The notes beneath the pieces are model-generated. The model did not search any database and was not told the origin of the DNA. It was given only the letters and a program-made list of their open reading frames with translations. A stretch of DNA of 64,000 nucleotides. It comes from Paenibacillus fonticola DSM 21315. Its GTDB lineage: Bacteria; Bacillota; Bacilli; Paenibacillales; Paenibacillaceae. Below, piece after piece: positions 60,633 through 64,000 of this stretch (the stretch's first letter is position 1; each line of letters begins with the position of its first letter). The position numbers and the translations under genes were made by a program. Where the stretch lies: the NCBI RefSeq assembly GCF_000381905.1, contig NZ_KB907256.1:1-64000 (forward strand). Direction: 5' to 3'.

Positions 60633-60676
60633 CACTCGTCTTAGTTTTCGTATGAGGGTGGATTGGAGAGATAGGA

Positions 60677-61279
60677 ATGGCAAATACGGATAAGTTTGAA
60701 ATGATAGCTAACATGTATGATACGCCTGAAAGAATTCAAATCGCAAAGGTATCGTCTGAGGCGATCCGTGAATATGTAGTTGACGCTAAAAGTAAAAATG
60801 CTGTTGATTTTGGCTGTGGAACGGGTCTTGTCGGAATGAACTTGTTAAATGAGTTTCATTCCATGCTTTTTCTGGATACCTCACCAAACATGATTCATCA
60901 AGTCAAGCAGAAAATTTCGGATTTTAATATTCGGAATGCAGATACATTGTGCTTTGATTTTGAACAAGAAGGTTTATCGGATTTACATGCTGACTATATT
61001 TTTATGGCCCAGGTTCTCCTCCATATTCCTGATGTTGAATTCGTTTTATCCAAATTATTCGATGTTCTAAATGACGGGGGACATTTACTAATTGTAGATT
61101 TTAATAAAAATGAGAATATCGTTTCAGATATCGTTCATAACGGATTCCATCAAGATGAGCTATCCGGCATGATGACGAAAATCGGGTATAAAAACATTCA
61201 ATCCAAAACTTTTTATCATGGAAGTAAAATATTTATGGGACAAGACGCATCGATGTTTGTTCTCGATGCCCAGAAGTAA
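60677..61279 (+). CDS. Class I SAM-dependent methyltransferase
   Basis: The 200-residue protein has the SAM-binding motif AVDFGCGTGLVGMNLL (about 40-55), the acidic post-motif LFLDTSPNMI, and LLHIPDVEFVLSKLFDVLND downstream, typical of Methyltransf_11 proteins. AGGA precedes the ATG. It lies 44 bases after the ABC permease gene and 19 before the racemase gene, consistent with one operon. The acceptor is unknown. Confidence 0.9.
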   Translation: MANTDKFEMIANMYDTPERIQIAKVSSEAIREYVVDAKSKNAVDFGCGTGLVGMNLLNEFHSMLFLDTSPNMIHQVKQKISDFNIRNADTLCFDFEQEGLSDLHADYIFMAQVLLHIPDVEFVLSKLFDVLNDGGHLLIVDFNKNENIVSDIVHNGFHQDELSGMMTKIGYKNIQSKTFYHGSKIFMGQDASMFVLDAQK

Positions 61280-61298
61280 CGGGTGGGGTGAGTAGGTA

Positions 61299-62000
61299 GT
61301 GAAAACAATAGGGCTTATTGGCGGCATGAGTTGGGAATCATCCATGCTCTATTACCAAATCATCAATGAGAAGGTAAAAGAAAGGAAGGGTGGTCACCAC
61401 TCAGCAAAGAGTCTGCTGTATTCCGTAGATTTTCAAGAAATCAAGGACCTCCAGCATCAAGGGAATTGGACAGAGGCTACGAAGCTTATGATTGAATCGG
61501 CACAGAAACTGGAAGCAGGCGGAGCCGATGTCATAGTTATATGCACGAATACGATGCACAAGATGGCACCCGAAGTGATGAACTCGGTATCGATTCCTTT
61601 ACTTCATATTGCAGATGCAACAGCAAATAAAATTGTTAGCGATAAAATAAAGAAGGTAGCTTTGTTAGGGACTGCCTTTACTATGGAGCAGGAATTTTAC
61701 AAGGGTAGGCTGATCAATCAGTTTGGACTTGAGGTTGTTGTACCGGATGAAGCAGATAGGGTAGTCATTCACGACATCATTTATCACGAGCTTTGTCTTG
61801 GAATTATAAATGAACATTCAAAGAAAAGATATCTAGACATCATTGACCGTCTTATCCGAAAGGGAGCGGAAGCTGTTATTCTCGGATGTACGGAAATCAC
61901 AATGCTCATCTCCCAAGAAGACTGTAATATCCCGATTTATGATACAGCACGGCTTCACGCCGAGGCTGCCGTTGATTTTGCGTTAGGAGACGAGGAGTAA
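61299..62000 (+). CDS. Aspartate/glutamate racemase-family protein
   Basis: A GTG start follows GGGGTGAGTAGGTA. The 233-residue protein has both catalytic cysteines of the family, in ICTNTMHK and ILGCTEI, and the N-terminal IGLIGGMSWESS motif typical of PLP-independent aspartate racemase-like proteins. It interconverts L- and D-acidic amino acids or a related compound. It is the last gene before element copy 10. Confidence 0.93.
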   Translation: MKTIGLIGGMSWESSMLYYQIINEKVKERKGGHHSAKSLLYSVDFQEIKDLQHQGNWTEATKLMIESAQKLEAGGADVIVICTNTMHKMAPEVMNSVSIPLLHIADATANKIVSDKIKKVALLGTAFTMEQEFYKGRLINQFGLEVVVPDEADRVVIHDIIYHELCLGIINEHSKKRYLDIIDRLIRKGAEAVILGCTEITMLISQEDCNIPIYDTARLHAEAAVDFALGDEE

Positions 62001-62006
62001 AAGTGA

Positions 62007-62043
62007 AGCTTACGTTATGGACGCTCGGAGAACCGTACCAGAA
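62007..62043 (+). repeat. Dispersed 3'-intergenic element, copy 10 (partial)
   Basis: GCTTACGTTATGGACGC, then CGGAGAACCGTACCAGAAC. It starts six bases after the racemase stop and lacks the GGCCATCC hairpin. Confidence 0.7.
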
Positions 62044-62068
62044 CAAGAAGAACAAGATAATAACAAGA

Positions 62069-62105
62069 AAACCAAGCCCTGATGCTCAGGGGCTTGGTTT
62101 TTTTA
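62069..62105 (+). terminator. Terminator of the ABC/methyltransferase/racemase operon
   Basis: AAACCAAGCCC pairs with GGGCTTGGTTT over a 10-base loop, followed by TTTTT. Confidence 0.9.
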
Positions 62106-62254
62106 TGCAATATCGAGTGTAAAACAATATGCTTCGTAACCCTATTTTTGGAGCCACGATAAAAATATAATACTACAAGGATAAATATAAGTCTATATTT
62201 TTCTTCCAATTTCTCTATACTTTGGAGTGAAATCAAGGGAGAAGAGGGATAAAA

Positions 62255-64000
62255 ATGACCGTGAATCAAACGGAAGCGGAAGAAAGGAAATATCTCAGCA
62301 CGATGGTGTCCAGGCTGCAAAAAGCGATTGAGCTTTTGGAAAACAAAATAAGCACGACCCGTCAGGAAGTCATTGAAGCAAAAAAATACGTTTGGGATAA
62401 CATGGCTGGACTCGATCCGGCGGAGAGAGCGGCCAATCGGGTCGAAATCTCGCTCGCTATCGATCATGGGGAAAAGGCGGTCGATAAACGGAGAAAGCTC
62501 AGAAAATTAGTGGAAGCCCCTTATTTCGGAAGAGTGGATTTCGTTCCTGATGGACACGAGAAGGGAGACGCTTACTATATCGGGGTACACGCATTCAGCG
62601 AAGAAGACAGCCAGGAGAATCTGATTTATGATTGGCGTTCCCCTGTCGCCAGCATGTTTTACGATTATAATGCCGGGAGAGCCGAATATTCGGCTCCTGC
62701 AGGGGTAGTCGAAGGGAAGATCGCTTTAAAGAGACAGTTCAAGATTAAAGGCCAGACCATGGAATACATGATTGAAAGCTCTATGAATATTAATGACGAG
62801 GTATTGCAAAAAGAACTGAGCCAAACGTCGGACGAGAAAATGCGAAATATTGTCGCCACTATTCAGAAGGAACAAAACGTCATTATCCGGAATGAGCATT
62901 CCTGCGAGCTGATCATTCAAGGTGTTGCCGGCTCCGGAAAAACCTCGGTCGCGCTGCACCGTATCGCCTTTTTACTGTACAGGTTCAAAGGAACGTTAAC
63001 GTCTGACAACATTTTGATCATTTCTCCGAATAAAGTTTTTGCCGACTATATTTCCAATGTGCTGCCGGAACTGGGGGAAGAAAACATAGTCCAAATCGGC
63101 ATCGAGGAGTTGGCCTCCAGGGAACTGAAGGGGATATGCGAATTCCAGACCTTCAACGAGCAGGTGACGGAGCTTACTGATTCAAGGAACGAAGGGAACG
63201 AATCCTTGATTGAGCGCATCAGGTACAAAGCTAGCATGGACTTTGTGCAGAAATTGGATCGTTTTGCTGCGCATATTCGCGATAACGATTTTGTGCCTGC
63301 CGACCTAAACATCGATAATGTGAGAATTGACAAGGCAGATATTTTAAGCGCGTACGAAGCTGCTGGAAACGTGCCGATCAAACAAAAACTGGAGAAAACA
63401 GCTGCGGTCATTGCAGGAAGCGCAAGGGATGAGGATGGCGGCAGGGTAAAGCCAGCCGCTGCCAATAAAATCAAAACGGCCATAAAAAGGATGTTTAAAT
63501 CTCTGAATCTCCTTGCGATTTATAAAGAATTTTATCATTTTATAGGCAAAGCGGAATTGTTTAAGCTGAAAAAGGCGAGGATGCTGGAGTTTTCCGATGT
63601 TTTTCCACTTGTATATTTGAAGATTCTTGTAGAAGGAGTGAATAGTTTCGATGCCGTAAAACATATATTGGTAGATGAAATGCAGGACTATACCCCTGTT
63701 CAATACGCCGTAATATCCCGTTTGTTCACCTGTAAGAAGACGATTCTGGGAGACAGCAGCCAATCGGTCAATCCTTACTCCTCATCATCGATCACCGAAA
63801 TCAAGAAGGTTTTTCCCGGAGCGGATACAGTTGAACTATTAAAGAGCTACCGCTCGACGATTGAAATCATCAACTTTGCCCGGCATATCGACCCGAACAG
63901 CAGGATTGTTCCGATTGAACGCCATGGCTACCACCCTCGGATTAAAAGTTCTGATAGTCGGGCCGGCGAATTGACGGATGTGAAACAAGCGGTCATGGAA
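62255..64000 (+). CDS. helD: HelD-like UvrD-type ATPase, RNA polymerase recycling factor (partial, runs off the end)
   Basis: ATG 62255 follows GGGAGAAGAGGGA. The 582 visible codons include the N-terminal coiled coil (about 1-70, TMVSRLQKAIELLENKI), Walker A GVAGSGKTSVALHR, the DExx-like ILVDEMQDYTP and the helicase motif LKSYRSTIEI. This order (long N-terminal coiled coil, split superfamily-1 helicase core) is that of HelD, which pries stalled or inactive RNA polymerase off DNA in Gram-positive bacteria. The remaining C-terminal part of about 200 residues lies beyond the window. Confidence 0.93.
   Translation, partial: MTVNQTEAEERKYLSTMVSRLQKAIELLENKISTTRQEVIEAKKYVWDNMAGLDPAERAANRVEISLAIDHGEKAVDKRRKLRKLVEAPYFGRVDFVPDGHEKGDAYYIGVHAFSEEDSQENLIYDWRSPVASMFYDYNAGRAEYSAPAGVVEGKIALKRQFKIKGQTMEYMIESSMNINDEVLQKELSQTSDEKMRNIVATIQKEQNVIIRNEHSCELIIQGVAGSGKTSVALHRIAFLLYRFKGTLTSDNILIISPNKVFADYISNVLPELGEENIVQIGIEELASRELKGICEFQTFNEQVTELTDSRNEGNESLIERIRYKASMDFVQKLDRFAAHIRDNDFVPADLNIDNVRIDKADILSAYEAAGNVPIKQKLEKTAAVIAGSARDEDGGRVKPAAANKIKTAIKRMFKSLNLLAIYKEFYHFIGKAELFKLKKARMLEFSDVFPLVYLKILVEGVNSFDAVKHILVDEMQDYTPVQYAVISRLFTCKKTILGDSSQSVNPYSSSSITEIKKVFPGADTVELLKSYRSTIEIINFARHIDPNSRIVPIERHGYHPRIKSSDSRAGELTDVKQAVME

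Noticed and set aside
5670-62043. Repeats as integron attC sites with gene cassettes
   Set aside because: The elements fold into hairpins and follow genes, but they lack the GTTRRRY/RYYYAAC core pairs of attC, many blocks contain divergent genes with own promoters, and no integrase gene is visible. Kept only as an analogy.
1-64000. tRNA genes, rRNA, prophage or CRISPR-Cas
   Set aside because: No cloverleaf with CCA end, rRNA signature, phage structural gene, cas gene or spaced repeat array was found by eye.

Overview
The window reads as a chromosomal accessory stretch of a Gram-positive, low-to-moderate GC member of the Bacillales, most likely Paenibacillus or a close relative. This is inferred from gene types (YtrA/GntR-ABC operon, T-box in front of a methionyl-tRNA synthetase, HelD, a secreted NHL/copper-amine-oxidase-N/FecR protein, AraC regulator beside a GH2 beta-mannosidase), strong AGGAGG-type ribosome sites and frequent TTG/GTG starts. 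No rRNA, tRNA, CRISPR array, prophage or replication origin is seen. The only trace of an insertion sequence is a transposase tail at the left edge.

Layout. 1-3.1 kb: IS110-like tail, a broken membrane protein gene, a CPBP protease gene coupled to a truncated merR, and a GC-rich tetR. 3.1-11 kb: redox and stress genes each beside its own one-component regulator (SDR/TetR, SDR/HxlR, aldo-keto reductase/MerR, quinone-oxidoreductase-like MDR/Crp, RidA/HxlR). 11-17.5 kb: remnants, a DUF2249 cluster and a 1132-residue secreted multidomain protein. 18-25.6 kb: AraC/beta-mannosidase, AraC/VOC, ArsR/SRPBCC, a decayed flavodoxin-reductase-like gene and another AraC. 26-36 kb: ECF sigma factor, SRPBCC, TetR/GNAT, a stand-alone murE, then one probable operon of a secreted protein, an ABC transporter and a two-component system. 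36-46 kb: TetR with a flavin monooxygenase and membrane protein, AraC, two VOC proteins, a WYL regulator, a YtrA-type ABC operon, Rrf2 and a frameshifted methyltransferase. 46-55 kb: a thioredoxin-reductase-like flavoprotein, a uracil-DNA glycosylase, T-box plus MetRS, an APH-type kinase, a serine hydrolase, and EamA and MATE transporters. 55-64 kb: an LSm-like/SR-rich protein, MarR and CarD divergent over a long inverted repeat, a MocR relic beside an EamA transporter, an ABC pair with a methyltransferase and an Asp/Glu racemase, and the start of HelD.

The main pattern is a patchwork of regulator-effector pairs, about twenty regulators in 64 kb, with many gene relics. Ten copies of a dispersed 3'-intergenic element (hairpin GGCCATCC..GGATGGCC followed by a block beginning CTTGCCGTTAC, some ending as a terminator) follow plus-strand genes and delimit cassette-like blocks, for example element-murE-element, element-UDG-MetRS-element and element-kinase-element. 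Short duplicated fragments (an 85-bp leader with its ribosome site and start codon, a crp 3' end, an hxlR 3' end, an SRPBCC 5' end) show that pieces of these cassettes have been copied elsewhere in the same region. This repeat-and-fossil system is the most unusual feature I can see.
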